This document shows positions 55,670 to 64,000 of a stretch of DNA of 64,000 nucleotides, piece by piece. This DNA is from Pontibacter burrus (GTDB lineage: Bacteria; Bacteroidota; Bacteroidia; Cytophagales; Hymenobacteraceae). Both the position numbers and the translations under genes were made by a program. Where the stretch lies: contig NZ_JAAGWD010000005.1 of the NCBI RefSeq assembly GCF_010686685.1, positions 371,154 through 435,153 on the forward strand, read 5' to 3'. The notes under the pieces were generated by a model. The model made no database searches, was not told where the DNA came from, and worked only from the letters and a program-made list of their open reading frames with translations. Positions within the stretch are counted from its first letter, which is position 1. Each line of letters begins with the position of its first letter.

Positions 55670-57032
55670 ACGGGATGTTAAACTTATCGAGTCGGCGGTA
55701 AAGCGCGGCGCGGCTCAACCCCAATGCACGGGCCACCTTACTGATGTTGTTGTGGTAATGGTCCATCGACTTGCGAATCATGCTGGCTTCCATTTCGTCT
55801 AAGGTCATGGCCCCTACAGCTGGCAGGGCTTTATCTCCATGTTTGACAGCACTGCGCTGGGTCTGCCCCTGGAAATCCTCTGCTTCCAGCACATCATCAT
55901 CAGACACCAGCACGGTGCGCTCTACCAGGTTTTTCAGCTCTCGGATGTTGCCCGGTAGCGGCTGCTCGCGTAGCCATTGCAATGCGCCTTTGCTTATAGT
56001 TAGCTCAGGGCGGTTATATACTTTTTTCAGGTTGTTCAGGAAGTACTGCACCAGCAACGGAATATCGTCGGCACGCTCGCGCAAGGCAGGCAGCTTTACA
56101 GTAATCAGGTTGATGCGGTAGAACAGGTCTTCGCGGAATTTGCCTTCAGCTACCATTTCTTCGAAGTTGCGGTTAGTAGCACACACTACGCGAATGTCTA
56201 GTTTTCGGGAGCGGCTGTCGCCCAACACTTCATAGGTTCTATCCTGTAATACACGTAGCAGTTTTACCTGGCTGTTCAGATCCAGTTCACCGATCTCATC
56301 CAGGAAAATAGTGCCCTTGTTTGCCATTTCAAAACGACCTACCCTGTCGCCTTTGGCATCGGTAAAAGCACCGCGTTTGTGGCCAAACATTTCGCTCTCG
56401 AACAAGCTAGCTGATATACCACCTAGGTTCACTTTTACGAACGGCTGGTTACGGCGTGCGCTGTTCTGGTGTATGGCCTCGGCAATCAGTTCTTTACCTG
56501 TTCCACTCTCCCCTTCTATCAGCACCGATGCATCTGTAGCCGCAATCTGACCTATCTTTTTCAGTACTTTGAGTAAGTCCGGGTCCTGCCCAACTATGTT
56601 TTTGAAATCATACTGCTGATCCAGCTTTTTGCGGGTTAGGGCTTCGTCGGAACTATAGTTCTGTTCCGATAAACTCAGCGCTGTACGGATAGATTGTAAC
56701 AGGTACTCATTGCTCCAGGGCTTTGTAATAAAATCGGCGGCACCTAAACGCATACCTTCTACGGCCAGGCCAATAGAACCCCAGCCAGTAATGAGTATAA
56801 CTGGCAGGTTCGGATTATGCATTTTAAACTGCGTGAGCAACGCCAGCCCATCGTGACCGGTGGTTTCTATGGAAAAGTTCATATCCATGAGCACGAGCTC
56901 GAACGGCTGCAGCTCCGCCAGCTGAAGCGCTTCCCGTGGGTTGGCCGCTTCTTTGGTTTTAAAGCCGTTCTGTTTCAGCATCAGGCCCAGCGAAGCCCGC
57001 ACCGCTGCATCGTCGTCTATGATCAGGATCAT
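55653..57032 (-). CDS. Sigma-54-dependent response regulator (NtrC family)
   Basis: A 459-aa activator of RpoN promoters. Receiver domain (1-120): IIDDDAAVRASLG, phospho-acceptor Asp in LVLMDMNFSIE, ILITGWGS. AAA+ domain (about 145-380): Walker A GESGTGKELIAEAIHQ, the sigma-54 contact loop MFGHKRGAFTDAKGD and ATNRNFEEMVAEGKFREDLF. C-terminal Fis-type HTH: NISKVARALGLSRAALYRRL. It overlaps its kinase gene by 17 bp and follows the permease genes after a 454-bp repeat-rich gap. The likely target is the sigma-54-like promoter at 63596-63612. Confidence 0.94.
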   Translation of the reverse strand: MILIIDDDAAVRASLGLMLKQNGFKTKEAANPREALQLAELQPFELVLMDMNFSIETTGHDGLALLTQFKMHNPNLPVILITGWGSIGLAVEGMRLGAADFITKPWSNEYLLQSIRTALSLSEQNYSSDEALTRKKLDQQYDFKNIVGQDPDLLKVLKKIGQIAATDASVLIEGESGTGKELIAEAIHQNSARRNQPFVKVNLGGISASLFESEMFGHKRGAFTDAKGDRVGRFEMANKGTIFLDEIGELDLNSQVKLLRVLQDRTYEVLGDSRSRKLDIRVVCATNRNFEEMVAEGKFREDLFYRINLITVKLPALRERADDIPLLVQYFLNNLKKVYNRPELTISKGALQWLREQPLPGNIRELKNLVERTVLVSDDDVLEAEDFQGQTQRSAVKHGDKALPAVGAMTLDEMEASMIRKSMDHYHNNISKVARALGLSRAALYRRLDKFNIPYESQD

Positions 57033-57096
57033 GCGTGGTTAATTGAGAAGTATAAATATACGGTATTCTGGTGTCAGTTTTAGTTGCTATAGTTGT

Positions 57097-57340
57097 AACC
57101 CACCCCTAGCCCCTCCAAGGAGGGGAATTTCTGCTACTGCTATAGTTCAGGCTATCGTTTTACAGTTGCTGTTTGTCACGTTCGCTGGTGTGAGCTTGTA
57201 GCTCGTACTGTTATTTCTGTTTTCATTACTAAGCACGAGCTACAAGCTCGCGCCAACCAAGATTAACTTCTATAGTTTAAGCTATAGTTCTATAGTTGCC
57301 GTTGGTCATCCCCCTGCCCCCTTCAAAGGGGGACTTTTTT
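57097..57340. repeat. C-rich palindrome pair flanking a hairpin repeat variant
   Basis: 57097-57131 (CCCACCCCTAGCCCCTCCAA, then GGAGGGGAATTTC) and 57305-57340 (GTCATCCCCCTGCCCCCTTC, then AAAGGGGGACTTT). Between them 57178-57263 contains GTGTGAGCTTGTAGCTCGTA and its inverted partner CACGAGCTACAAGCTCGC, a variant of the three-hairpin repeat. Confidence 0.7.
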
Positions 57341-57346
57341 ACTTTT

Positions 57347-57422
57347 TGTCATCCTGAAAGGATCTTGTTGGCTTATAGTTTAAGCTTAACCTACCTTCCA
57401 CTAAGATTCTTTCAGAATGACA
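57347..57422. repeat. TGTCATCCTGAAAGGATCTT inverted repeat
   Basis: The left arm (57347-57366) and right arm (57403-57422) match at 18 of 20 positions as reverse complements. Related TGTCATcCTGA / TCATxxCGAGC fragments lie at 1637 and 14484, a repeat type common between genes in this phylum. Confidence 0.7.
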
Positions 57423-57486
57423 GTTATCATTCAAAGGCTTTAATTAGAATAAAACTTTTTTAGCTGTTGAGAATAGTAACTATAGT

Positions 57487-58665
57487 TTACTCTTCGTGCA
57501 GGGCAAGGGCCGGGTGAATGGCTGCGGCCTGGCGGCTTGGCTGGAAGGCGCAAACGATAACCAGCAGGTAGATCATCACTATAGAAATGCCCAGCGCATA
57601 GTAATAGACTTCCGGCTGCATACCCATCACATCGAGCAACACAAACTGGATGGCAAAGAAGCTGCCCAGCACTAATCCTAGCGTTGCCAATACCAGAATC
57701 TCTCCTAAAAACTGCTTGTAGATTTGGTTAGCCGTTGCCCCCAACGCGCGACGCAAACCAATTTCGGAATAGCGTTTGTTAATGTTGTACCACAGCACCC
57801 CAAAAATGCCCAGCGCAACGTTCAGGATCAGGAATGCACAGATGATGGCAAAGATGAGCAAAGGTGTCAGGTTTTCTTTCATGTAAGAGGCACGCATCTG
57901 GTCCATGTACTTTACATCCAGTTTCCAGCCAGTGGCTACGGAGCCTGCTTCCTTCAGCAGTTTCTCCTCAATGCCTGAGGTAACGCCCGGTTTCATGCGC
58001 AGGTACAGCGTGTTTTCTACCCATCTGCTGGTATCGGCCAGGGAGCTGACTCTCATAAAAGTGCCTGCATCTGAATTAAGCTCGCCATTGGTACGGTACG
58101 CCTCTATTACACCAATTACAGTAAATTCTTTATCACCGCTCTTCAGTTTTTTGCCGGCTGCCGACTCATTTCCAAAGAAAAACTGCTTTATATCCTGCGT
58201 TATCACCATCGGGTTCTGATTCGAGAACTCATCTCCGTCCTGGAACCAGCGGCCTTCTACTACATTAAGGTCCATTGTACTCTTAAAATCGCCACCCTGT
58301 ATGGTTACATTGTTAATACCACGCTGCAGGTTGCCGCGGGTCAGGCCCATCATGTTTGACCAGCCGGAGTAAGCAGCGTTGCCACTGGCTAAGGCTACAT
58401 GCTCAATTTCTGGTAGCGTCTGCAATTTTCTTACAAGCTGCTCTGATATGACTCTTACCTCATCCTTAGGGGTCTGGTAGTGCTGAATATTTACATACCA
58501 GATACGTTCCGGCTCAAAACCCAGTGGCTTTTTATAGTTCTGCCAGCTGTTAACCAGCACGCTTATAGTTCCGAAGAGTACTAAAAAGGAAAAGAAAATC
58601 GCCATGATCATCAGGAAGTTGGCGCGTCTTCGGTTCCATACAAGTTTAAACAGATGCTTTATCAT
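57487..58665 (-). CDS. ABC transporter permease (MacB/FtsX type), second copy
   Basis: A 392-aa permease with one N-terminal span (about 17-38), a periplasmic MacB core domain (about 40-255) and a C-terminal FtsX domain with three spans (about 270-375). Before the last spans it has YSEIGLRRALGATANQIYKQ, the conserved coupling motif with the ATPase. It overlaps the upstream permease gene by 4 bp (start codon within the previous stop region). It is probably half of a heterodimeric MacB-like channel. Its TAA stop runs straight into ACTATAGTTAC. Confidence 0.92.
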   Translation of the reverse strand: MIKHLFKLVWNRRRANFLMIMAIFFSFLVLFGTISVLVNSWQNYKKPLGFEPERIWYVNIQHYQTPKDEVRVISEQLVRKLQTLPEIEHVALASGNAAYSGWSNMMGLTRGNLQRGINNVTIQGGDFKSTMDLNVVEGRWFQDGDEFSNQNPMVITQDIKQFFFGNESAAGKKLKSGDKEFTVIGVIEAYRTNGELNSDAGTFMRVSSLADTSRWVENTLYLRMKPGVTSGIEEKLLKEAGSVATGWKLDVKYMDQMRASYMKENLTPLLIFAIICAFLILNVALGIFGVLWYNINKRYSEIGLRRALGATANQIYKQFLGEILVLATLGLVLGSFFAIQFVLLDVMGMQPEVYYYALGISIVMIYLLVIVCAFQPSRQAAAIHPALALHEE

Positions 58666-59903
58666 TTTGAGCCTCCTTTCAGGACAGATGCCGGATGAAG
58701 TTTTGACATTTTATAGGCCGGATAAACCCCGGAAAGTATACCGAAGAACAGGCAGATCAGTAAGCTGAACAGAAGCACAGGCACATTCAGCCCCAATTGT
58801 GCATAAGGTATAAAACCACTGTTATTGATCAGGTGCAGCGCCCCCACCGCCAGCAGTATGCCTATAGTTCCGCCGATTATAGTCAGGAAAATATTCTCGA
58901 ACAGGAACTGCAGCACCAGCGTGTTAGAGGATGCCCCGAATGCTTTGCGTACGCCAATTTCGGAAGCGCGCTCCATAATGCGGCTGATGTTGATGTTTAC
59001 CAGGTTGAGGGTAGGAATGAGCATGAAGAAGAACATGCCGCCTATCACTACGCCGTACAACAGAGCAGTATTTACTTCATTGTCCACCGACCTGCTGATT
59101 TCCCTGGCAAAGCCTTCGGTATTAGTATCGGCAAATACCTTTAGCACCGTAAAGTCTTCGCCTGGCATCATTGGCACCTTAGCCATAGCGCCATAAAACT
59201 CTTTCTTTACATCATCTATGGCAGCCTTATCCTTAGCCAACAGCACGGCTCTAAAATTGCCGCCATAATGCGGGTCGTTCAGATCGGCTTTGGTGGTGGT
59301 GTAAGGAACCCAGACTTCGGAGTAAGATTCGGTGCGTGTTGCCGCCACATTTTTGACTACACCCACCACTCTATAGTTGCTGTCGTCGAGTGTAAGCGTT
59401 TTGCCCACGGCATCTACTGTCCCGAAATTCTTTATGCTGGTAGCCTCGTTGATAACGGCCACCTTTTGTGCAGTTTCCACTGCAGCGTCTCCAAAGCCAC
59501 CGCCATCTATAAACTCAAAATCCATTACGCGCCAGAAATTACTGTCGGTGTAGCGGGTTTGCATGTTAAGTTTGCTGCCCTGTGTAAAGTTAAACGTCGT
59601 GAAATTGCTGGAGTAAATGGTTATCAGTTCAGGAGTGTTGAGTGGCCTTACAAACCTGTTCAAAAAAGAGTAGCTTGGTCCGCTGTTCATTTCAGTGCCA
59701 TCGCCGGTCATGTGCAGCCAGGTTACAAACAACATGCGGTCCATTTTCTTTTCAGGGGTATGCGTGCCAAAAACCTGGTTCAGCATGGCCGTGATCACCA
59801 TCAGCACCATTAAGGTTACGCTGATGCCAAAGAGGCTAATGAAGGTAAAAAACTTGCGCCGCAAGAGTACCTTCCAGGCTATTTTAAAGTAATTTTTCAG
59901 CAT
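58662..59903 (-). CDS. ABC transporter permease (MacB/FtsX type), first copy
   Basis: A 413-aa permease: N-terminal span (about 18-40), periplasmic MacB core (about 45-265) and FtsX domain (about 285-405) with the motif RASEIGVRKAFGASSNTLVL. It is paralogous to the next permease. It starts 3 bp after the ATPase stop on the minus strand, so the three ABC genes form a tight unit. CTATAG copies occur twice in the gene. Confidence 0.92.
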   Translation of the reverse strand: MLKNYFKIAWKVLLRRKFFTFISLFGISVTLMVLMVITAMLNQVFGTHTPEKKMDRMLFVTWLHMTGDGTEMNSGPSYSFLNRFVRPLNTPELITIYSSNFTTFNFTQGSKLNMQTRYTDSNFWRVMDFEFIDGGGFGDAAVETAQKVAVINEATSIKNFGTVDAVGKTLTLDDSNYRVVGVVKNVAATRTESYSEVWVPYTTTKADLNDPHYGGNFRAVLLAKDKAAIDDVKKEFYGAMAKVPMMPGEDFTVLKVFADTNTEGFAREISRSVDNEVNTALLYGVVIGGMFFFMLIPTLNLVNINISRIMERASEIGVRKAFGASSNTLVLQFLFENIFLTIIGGTIGILLAVGALHLINNSGFIPYAQLGLNVPVLLFSLLICLFFGILSGVYPAYKMSKLHPASVLKGGSK

Positions 59904-59906
59904 GAT

Positions 59907-60605
59907 TTAAACAGTCTGTAGGTCGAAAACTTTAGAATCAGATACCTGCTGCCCGTCGAAGAAACGTACCAGGCGTTCGGTTTTGTGGGCCATGTTTTCG
60001 TCGTGCGTCACCATTACTATAGTTGTACCATCGTTGCGGTTCAGGTCCAGCAAAATGTTCATTACTTCCTCGCCCATTACCGAGTCCAGGTTACCGGTTG
60101 GCTCATCGGCCAGTATGATGGCTGGGTTGCCGATCAGGGCGCGGGCAATAGCTACACGCTGTCGTTGCCCACCCGATAGCTGGTTAGGGAAGTGCTTGGT
60201 GCGGGCACTCAGGCCAACTTTCTCCAGGGCATCTTTGGCAAGCTTGGTACGCTCCGAGCCAGACACACCGCTGCGGTAAAGCAAAGGCAGCTCCACGTTA
60301 TCCAGCACGCTCAGGTCGTTTACCAGGTGGTAGCTCTGGAACACAAACCCGATCTTCTCATTGCGGATGTGTGCCAACTCTTTGTCTTTGTATGATTTTA
60401 TAGGTTGCCCATCAATTGTTACCACACCTGATGTTGGCACATCCAGCAGGCCCATAATATTGAGCAACGTTGATTTCCCGCAGCCCGATGGTCCCATAAT
60501 GGAAACAAATTCTCCCTTCGGAACTGCCAGGTTTACGCGCTGCAAAGCCACCGTTTCGATGGTCTTTGTCTGGTAAACTTTCTCGATGTCTGATAGCGTG
60601 ATCAT
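59907..60605 (-). CDS. ABC transporter ATP-binding protein (MacB/LolD type)
   Basis: A 232-aa ATPase that powers the MacB-like export unit: Walker A GPSGCGKSTLLNIMG, Q-loop VFQSYHLVNDLSVLDNVELP, signature LSGGQRQRVAIARAL, Walker B ILADEPTGNLDS and switch His in MVTHDENMAHK. The GNLDS motif is typical of the MacB/LolD/FtsE group. It is followed closely by the two permease genes and preceded by the TolC gene. Confidence 0.95.
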   Translation of the reverse strand: MITLSDIEKVYQTKTIETVALQRVNLAVPKGEFVSIMGPSGCGKSTLLNIMGLLDVPTSGVVTIDGQPIKSYKDKELAHIRNEKIGFVFQSYHLVNDLSVLDNVELPLLYRSGVSGSERTKLAKDALEKVGLSARTKHFPNQLSGGQRQRVAIARALIGNPAIILADEPTGNLDSVMGEEVMNILLDLNRNDGTTIVMVTHDENMAHKTERLVRFFDGQQVSDSKVFDLQTV

Positions 60606-60688
60606 AGTTTTTAAATATCGTTATTCGTTAGTAGTTATTCGTTAATCGTTCTCTGTATTTGTACTTTTTACTCTTATGTTAGCCTATG

Positions 60689-60780
60689 CTGGCGCGAGTC
60701 TCCAGACTCGTGACTTACTATGGTGTTGAGTTTGTAACTCAACTGGCCCGGTAGGGACAGGTAAAGGTGCTGGCTATAGT
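60689..60780. repeat. Three-hairpin interspersed repeat, copy 2
   Basis: CGAGTC TCCA GACTCG, then GTTGAG TTTGTAA CTCAAC, then a third short segment (CCCGGTAGGGACAGG), ending GTGCTGGCTATAGTT. Same order as 46377-46470. The first stem differs at two positions on each arm yet stays paired. Confidence 0.75.
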
Positions 60781-60783
60781 TTC

Positions 60784-62253
60784 TCATCTCTCCACCTCTA
60801 CCACTAAAGCCTGCTGCTTTTCAAAATCAAATAAAGTCAGTTGCCTTAAACTATAGTGTGCGGACCAAAACTGGCTAAGTGCGGCGATATAGGCGCGGCG
60901 GGCCTGGTCTTTTTCTGCTAAAGCAATGTTGAGCTCTGTAATGCTGATGCGGCCAACGATGAAAGTGCTTTTGGTAATGTTGTAGCGTTCCTGGGCAATA
61001 GCATCGGCGGCGGCAGTGGTTTCTAGGCGGCGTTTCAGGGTGATGTACTGGTTTGCCTGCGAGAGTACTGCCTGCTCAAACGTGGCTTCTTCCTGGGCAA
61101 CGGTATGCTGCACCAACTGGCGGTTCAGGTCGGCCACTTTATAGTTGGACCGCTGGCGGCCCCAGTCCATGAGCGGCATGTTAAAACCGATGCGTGCGCG
61201 CTGCAGGTTTTCCGGACGGGTATATACATCCGAAAAATTATCGGCACTGTTTGATAAACCGAAGGTGGCAAAAACACTCATGTTTAATCCATTATCGCCT
61301 TTGGCTTTGGCTACCATGCTTTCAGCTTCCAACAGACGGCGTTTAAAGCTCACGGCTTCTTTGCGGTTCTTCTTTGCCTCTGCCAACGCCAGCTCCGATG
61401 AAACGATTGTTTCCGGTATGCTATCGGGTGTGATCAGTTGAAGGGCCTCATTGTCTTTCAGGCCTACAAAAGTTTTCAGGGCAAGGGTAGCGTTCTGTTC
61501 GTCCAGGCTGGCCTGGTCCTGGGCAAGGCGGGCATTTAGTACAGCCAGTTGCATCTGTAGCAGGTCGTTTTTAGACAGGCGGCCCAGTTTGTATTTCTCT
61601 CCGGCAATGTGGTAAAGCGTGTCGTTGTTGGCCAGGTTTTGCGTAGCGATGCGTTGGTTAACCTGAGCCAGCAGCAGATCGAAGTATAGCTGGGTGGCCT
61701 GTACGGCAATTGTTTCCTTGTCTTCAACGAACTGGCGCTGCGACTCCTGGTAACGCAAGGGCTCTACTTTTTTGGCCCACGCAAACGGGTTGTAAGCAAA
61801 CAGCGGTTGCTCGATACCAACTATAGCCGGGTTGCCATTGTAGCGGGTAATGTCGCGGTCAAAATCATCGAAGCGCTGCATCAAGGAAGTGACAAAGATG
61901 CTGCCGCCCGTGGGGCTGATCAGCTGGCGCAGGGTTAAGCCAACATCCGAGCTGTTTATAGTTACGGGCTTGAAATCAGTGGTGCCGTCTGGCTGAATAA
62001 CCGGCATGTAGCTTCTGCTGAAATCGGGTAAGGTACCGTTCAAGCTCAGTTGCGGGCGGTAATCGGATTTGAAGCTGCGCCACTGCCAGTAGCTGCTCTC
62101 CTGGTTTACGTCGGCTTGCTTTGCTGCTGCCGACTGCTGCTGCGCCAAGTCAATAACTTCCTGCAGGTGCAGCACACGCGCACCAGGCTGAGCTATGCTT
62201 TGGCCACAACAGAGCAGCATCACAAACACTAAACAGGTAAAAAGGTACTTCAT
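60784..62253 (-). CDS. TolC-family outer membrane efflux channel
   Basis: A 489-aa outer membrane factor. After a signal peptide (MKYLFTCLVFVMLLCCGQSI), two OEP repeats (about 30-225 and 250-470) form the coiled-coil tunnel and beta-barrel. Examples are IATQNLANNDTLYHIAGEKY and the second-repeat equivalent AIAQERYNITKSTFIVGRIS. It is encoded between the adaptor and the ABC ATPase, giving the three parts of a tripartite pump. The LLCC in the signal region could be a lipobox, but this is uncertain. Confidence 0.93.
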   Translation of the reverse strand: MKYLFTCLVFVMLLCCGQSIAQPGARVLHLQEVIDLAQQQSAAAKQADVNQESSYWQWRSFKSDYRPQLSLNGTLPDFSRSYMPVIQPDGTTDFKPVTINSSDVGLTLRQLISPTGGSIFVTSLMQRFDDFDRDITRYNGNPAIVGIEQPLFAYNPFAWAKKVEPLRYQESQRQFVEDKETIAVQATQLYFDLLLAQVNQRIATQNLANNDTLYHIAGEKYKLGRLSKNDLLQMQLAVLNARLAQDQASLDEQNATLALKTFVGLKDNEALQLITPDSIPETIVSSELALAEAKKNRKEAVSFKRRLLEAESMVAKAKGDNGLNMSVFATFGLSNSADNFSDVYTRPENLQRARIGFNMPLMDWGRQRSNYKVADLNRQLVQHTVAQEEATFEQAVLSQANQYITLKRRLETTAAADAIAQERYNITKSTFIVGRISITELNIALAEKDQARRAYIAALSQFWSAHYSLRQLTLFDFEKQQALVVEVER

Positions 62254-62318
62254 AGTTTTATTTGGGATCAGGTAACACGACTTTTAAATCTTCACTTTTA
62301 ACTCTCAACTATTTAATC

Positions 62319-63563
62319 CTATTTCAGCTTGACTTTTTCGGCGTGCTGGTATTCTGCCATATCCGAGATCACAATCACGTCACCGGGCTGCACTCCACTT
62401 TCCAATTCCACATAATCCACATTGCTGATGCCGGTTTTGGCTGGCTTTCGGATAGCTTCATCGCCCTGCACCACAAACACCTGTTGAGCGGCTGTGCTGT
62501 TAAAGTAAGGTCCGTTCTTAACCCGCAGCACATCGGTTTTAGAAACCAGCTCCACGTATACATCGGCGCGCAGGTTAGGGCGAAGCAACTGGTGTGCTTT
62601 ATCCTGAAGGGCTACATAAAACGTAACAATGCCATTTGTAACCGTAGGCTCCACCGACGACACCACGCCCTGCATATCGGTGTTATTAATGCGAACTATA
62701 GCACCCGCGCCTGGCTTTAACTGCCCGGCGTAGGTATCCGAAATGGTGGCTTTTACTTTATAGCTGCTCAGGTCGGCAAGGCGGGCAATTACATCACCTG
62801 CATTCACGATGCTGCCAATCTCATTCTTCACCCAGGTGATCACGCCGTTGTGGGTGGCTCGCACTTCGGCCTGCTCCATTTTGCGTTGCAGCTCTTCTAT
62901 CGAACGGCCCTGCATGGCCAACGTAAAGCCCAATTCCTGTTCGTTGGCTTTTAATAGTTCGCGCTCGGTGGCCATGTCGTGTTCAATTTCCTGTAGTTCC
63001 TGCTGCGCTATTTTCAGGTTTAGTTCGGCCTGCTTCACGCTTTCCTGGGTAGTGCCACCAATCTTCAGCAGGTATTTTTCGTCTTCCAGTTGGGCCTGCA
63101 GGCTTTTAACCCGCATTTGCTTTATGCTTAGCTGCGATGCCAGCTGGTTCAGAGTTTTGCGAAGGTTCAGGCGCAGCTGCACGCTTTTGTGCTGGTTCAG
63201 TTGCTGCTCGTCTTTCAGTTTGTCGTAGGCCAGTTGGGTAAAGGCTCTGTCGAGTAGCAGGATCTGGTCGCCGGGTTTTACCTGCTCACCGGCTTTTAGC
63301 ACCACCTGCTCTATTCGCGCCTGTATGGGACTTGTGATTACCTGCTCGTGCTCCGGCACCACCACCCCACTCGCAGAAATGGTAGCCACTACCGGGCCAC
63401 GCTCCACCACAGCCGTGCGCAGTTTGTCTTTGCGCAGCGCTGGCGTAAGCAGACTCCGGAAACCAACTATAGCAAAAACCAGCACTGCCAGGGCTATGCC
63501 TATTTGCCAGATGCGGCGGCGTTTGTTGGCTTGTTTGGTAGTGGCAGATAATTCGCGGTCCAT
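62319..63563 (-). CDS. Periplasmic adaptor of an efflux pump (MacA/HlyD type)
   Basis: A 414-aa membrane-fusion protein with one N-terminal span (about 18-38). A barrel-sandwich half with VVATISASGVVVPEHEQVI, a long coiled coil (about 115-215, LAYDKLKDEQQLNQHKSVQL) and the returning VRATHNGVITWVKNEIGSIV follow. The last part is a beta-barrel with the C-terminal EKVKLK tail. It is the first gene of the locus adaptor-TolC-ATPase-permease-permease-regulator-kinase. A sigma-54-like promoter lies 33 bp upstream. Confidence 0.93.
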   Translation of the reverse strand: MDRELSATTKQANKRRRIWQIGIALAVLVFAIVGFRSLLTPALRKDKLRTAVVERGPVVATISASGVVVPEHEQVITSPIQARIEQVVLKAGEQVKPGDQILLLDRAFTQLAYDKLKDEQQLNQHKSVQLRLNLRKTLNQLASQLSIKQMRVKSLQAQLEDEKYLLKIGGTTQESVKQAELNLKIAQQELQEIEHDMATERELLKANEQELGFTLAMQGRSIEELQRKMEQAEVRATHNGVITWVKNEIGSIVNAGDVIARLADLSSYKVKATISDTYAGQLKPGAGAIVRINNTDMQGVVSSVEPTVTNGIVTFYVALQDKAHQLLRPNLRADVYVELVSKTDVLRVKNGPYFNSTAAQQVFVVQGDEAIRKPAKTGISNVDYVELESGVQPGDVIVISDMAEYQHAEKVKLK

Positions 63564-64000
63564 AGTTTTAGTATTGTACTTTTTACCAAAACTTAGCCAA
63601 CTTATATGCCAGTTATGTATATTATTGATTTACTGATTTTTACATATTAAAACTATAGTTTTATATGGATTCAGGGTGTTCAGTATCGAACAGGTGTGTG
63701 CGGTTTTGTGAACTATAGTTTGAGGTGGATTTTAACTATAACAGGAAATGTATTTTACTTTTACTATATTGTAGTTTGAAGTGACTTTGGTTCTGTTATT
63801 TGATTGTATTGTTATTTGATTGTATTAGAACTACTGCTATAGTGCAGATAAGCGTATGTTTTCTTTTATCCAGTAGTTAATCCGTCATAGGGATTATTTT
63901 CAAATTTAAAAATGGCGAAGCTTTCAGGCTTTACTGGCAGGAAGGGATCACAGGCTCATGAAAAGGAAAGTACCTGTAAAAGAGCCAAAGGCATAAATGG
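63564..64000. other. 437 bases upstream of the efflux operon; mostly non-coding
   Basis: Holds the sigma-54-like promoter (63596-63612), full AACTATAGTTT motifs at 63651 and 63710 and another CTATAG at 63837. From 63912 a plus-strand frame (MAKLSGFTGRKGSQAHEKES...) stays open to the window end for 29 codons; it could be the start of a gene beyond the window, but composition gives no support. Confidence 0.5.
63596..63612 (-). promoter_or_regulatory. Sigma-54-like promoter of the efflux operon
   Basis: On the minus strand CTGGCATATAAGTTGGC compares with the RpoN consensus TGGCAC-N5-TTGCW: TGGCA matches, spacing to TTG is exact, and TTGG replaces TTGC. It ends 33 bp before the adaptor ATG. The NtrC-family regulator encoded at the end of the same locus makes this functionally plausible. 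Confidence 0.5.

Larger units (their letters stand above)
57033..57486. other. 454-bp repeat-rich intergenic region
   Basis: Between the permease gene and the response regulator, all on the minus strand. Holds six CTATAG palindromes, C-rich palindromes (57097-57131 and 57305-57340), a variant of the hairpin-array repeat (57178-57263) and an inverted repeat of the TCATCCTGAAAG type (57347-57422). No gene was recognised. Confidence 0.75.

Noticed and set aside
63912..64000. Start of a further gene at the window end
   Set aside because: Only 29 codons are visible, with no family motif or promoter, so it is mentioned but not called.

Overview
The window looks like chromosomal DNA of a Bacteroidota bacterium, most likely Cytophagales / Hymenobacteraceae (Pontibacter-like; this genus-level placement is inference). 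Support: TAnnTTTG-type -7 promoter elements, almost no Shine-Dalgarno sequences, the acpP-fabF-rnc / IPExxxVDY-pyk block, atpD-atpC split from the rest of ATP synthase, a type IX secretion sorting-domain remnant, and interspersed repeats typical of the phylum. GC looks close to 47-48 percent, except for one clearly AT-rich gene (about 53.1-54.3 kb). There is no rRNA, CRISPR array, prophage or intact insertion sequence; one tRNA (Gln, UUG) is present.

Layout. 1-9 kb: end of a beta-propeller gene, lgt, nadE, rnc-fabF-acpP (minus strand), then IPExxxVDY-pyk (plus) and rpsT. 9.4-13.4 kb: an MbnP-like protein encoded between two di-haem (MauG/MbnH-like) peroxidases, then two paralogous small lipoproteins. 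13.4-30 kb: YheT hydrolase, rsmG, an ECF sigma factor overlapping a glycosyltransferase, tgt-LptG/F-EamA, ispE, two PLP enzymes, a K+/H+ antiporter, a ferredoxin reductase, a rhodanese and atpCD. 30-45 kb: S9 peptidase, purL, tRNA-Gln, prs, rplY, pth, an acyltransferase, an MFS transporter, a broken REP-associated transposase (RAYT) surrounded by its REP palindromes, and metG. 45-53 kb: small proteins, msrB, typA, a HigBA toxin-antitoxin pair, a PhnA-like zinc-ribbon protein, menB and an OmpA-domain protein. 53-54.3 kb: an AT-rich HEPN-motif gene, possibly an ApeA-like defence gene. 54.4-63.6 kb: one co-directional efflux locus (adaptor, TolC, ABC ATPase, two MacB/FtsX permeases) followed by a sigma-54 response regulator and its histidine kinase; a sigma-54-like promoter lies ahead of the adaptor gene.

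The strongest unexplained signal is a palindrome, CTATAG (best form AACTATAGTT). I counted about 110 copies by eye where about 17 are expected from base composition. Roughly half lie in the 15 percent or so of the window that is intergenic. Copies sit against stop codons, inside terminator loops and inside reading frames, but are absent from atpD, typA, metG, pyk, rplY and rpsT. Between genes there is also a mosaic of several repeat families: RAYT-type REPs, C-rich palindromes, a three-hairpin array with compensatory stem changes, a roughly 480-bp composite element in two copies, and a 180-bp element with perfect 25-bp inverted ends.
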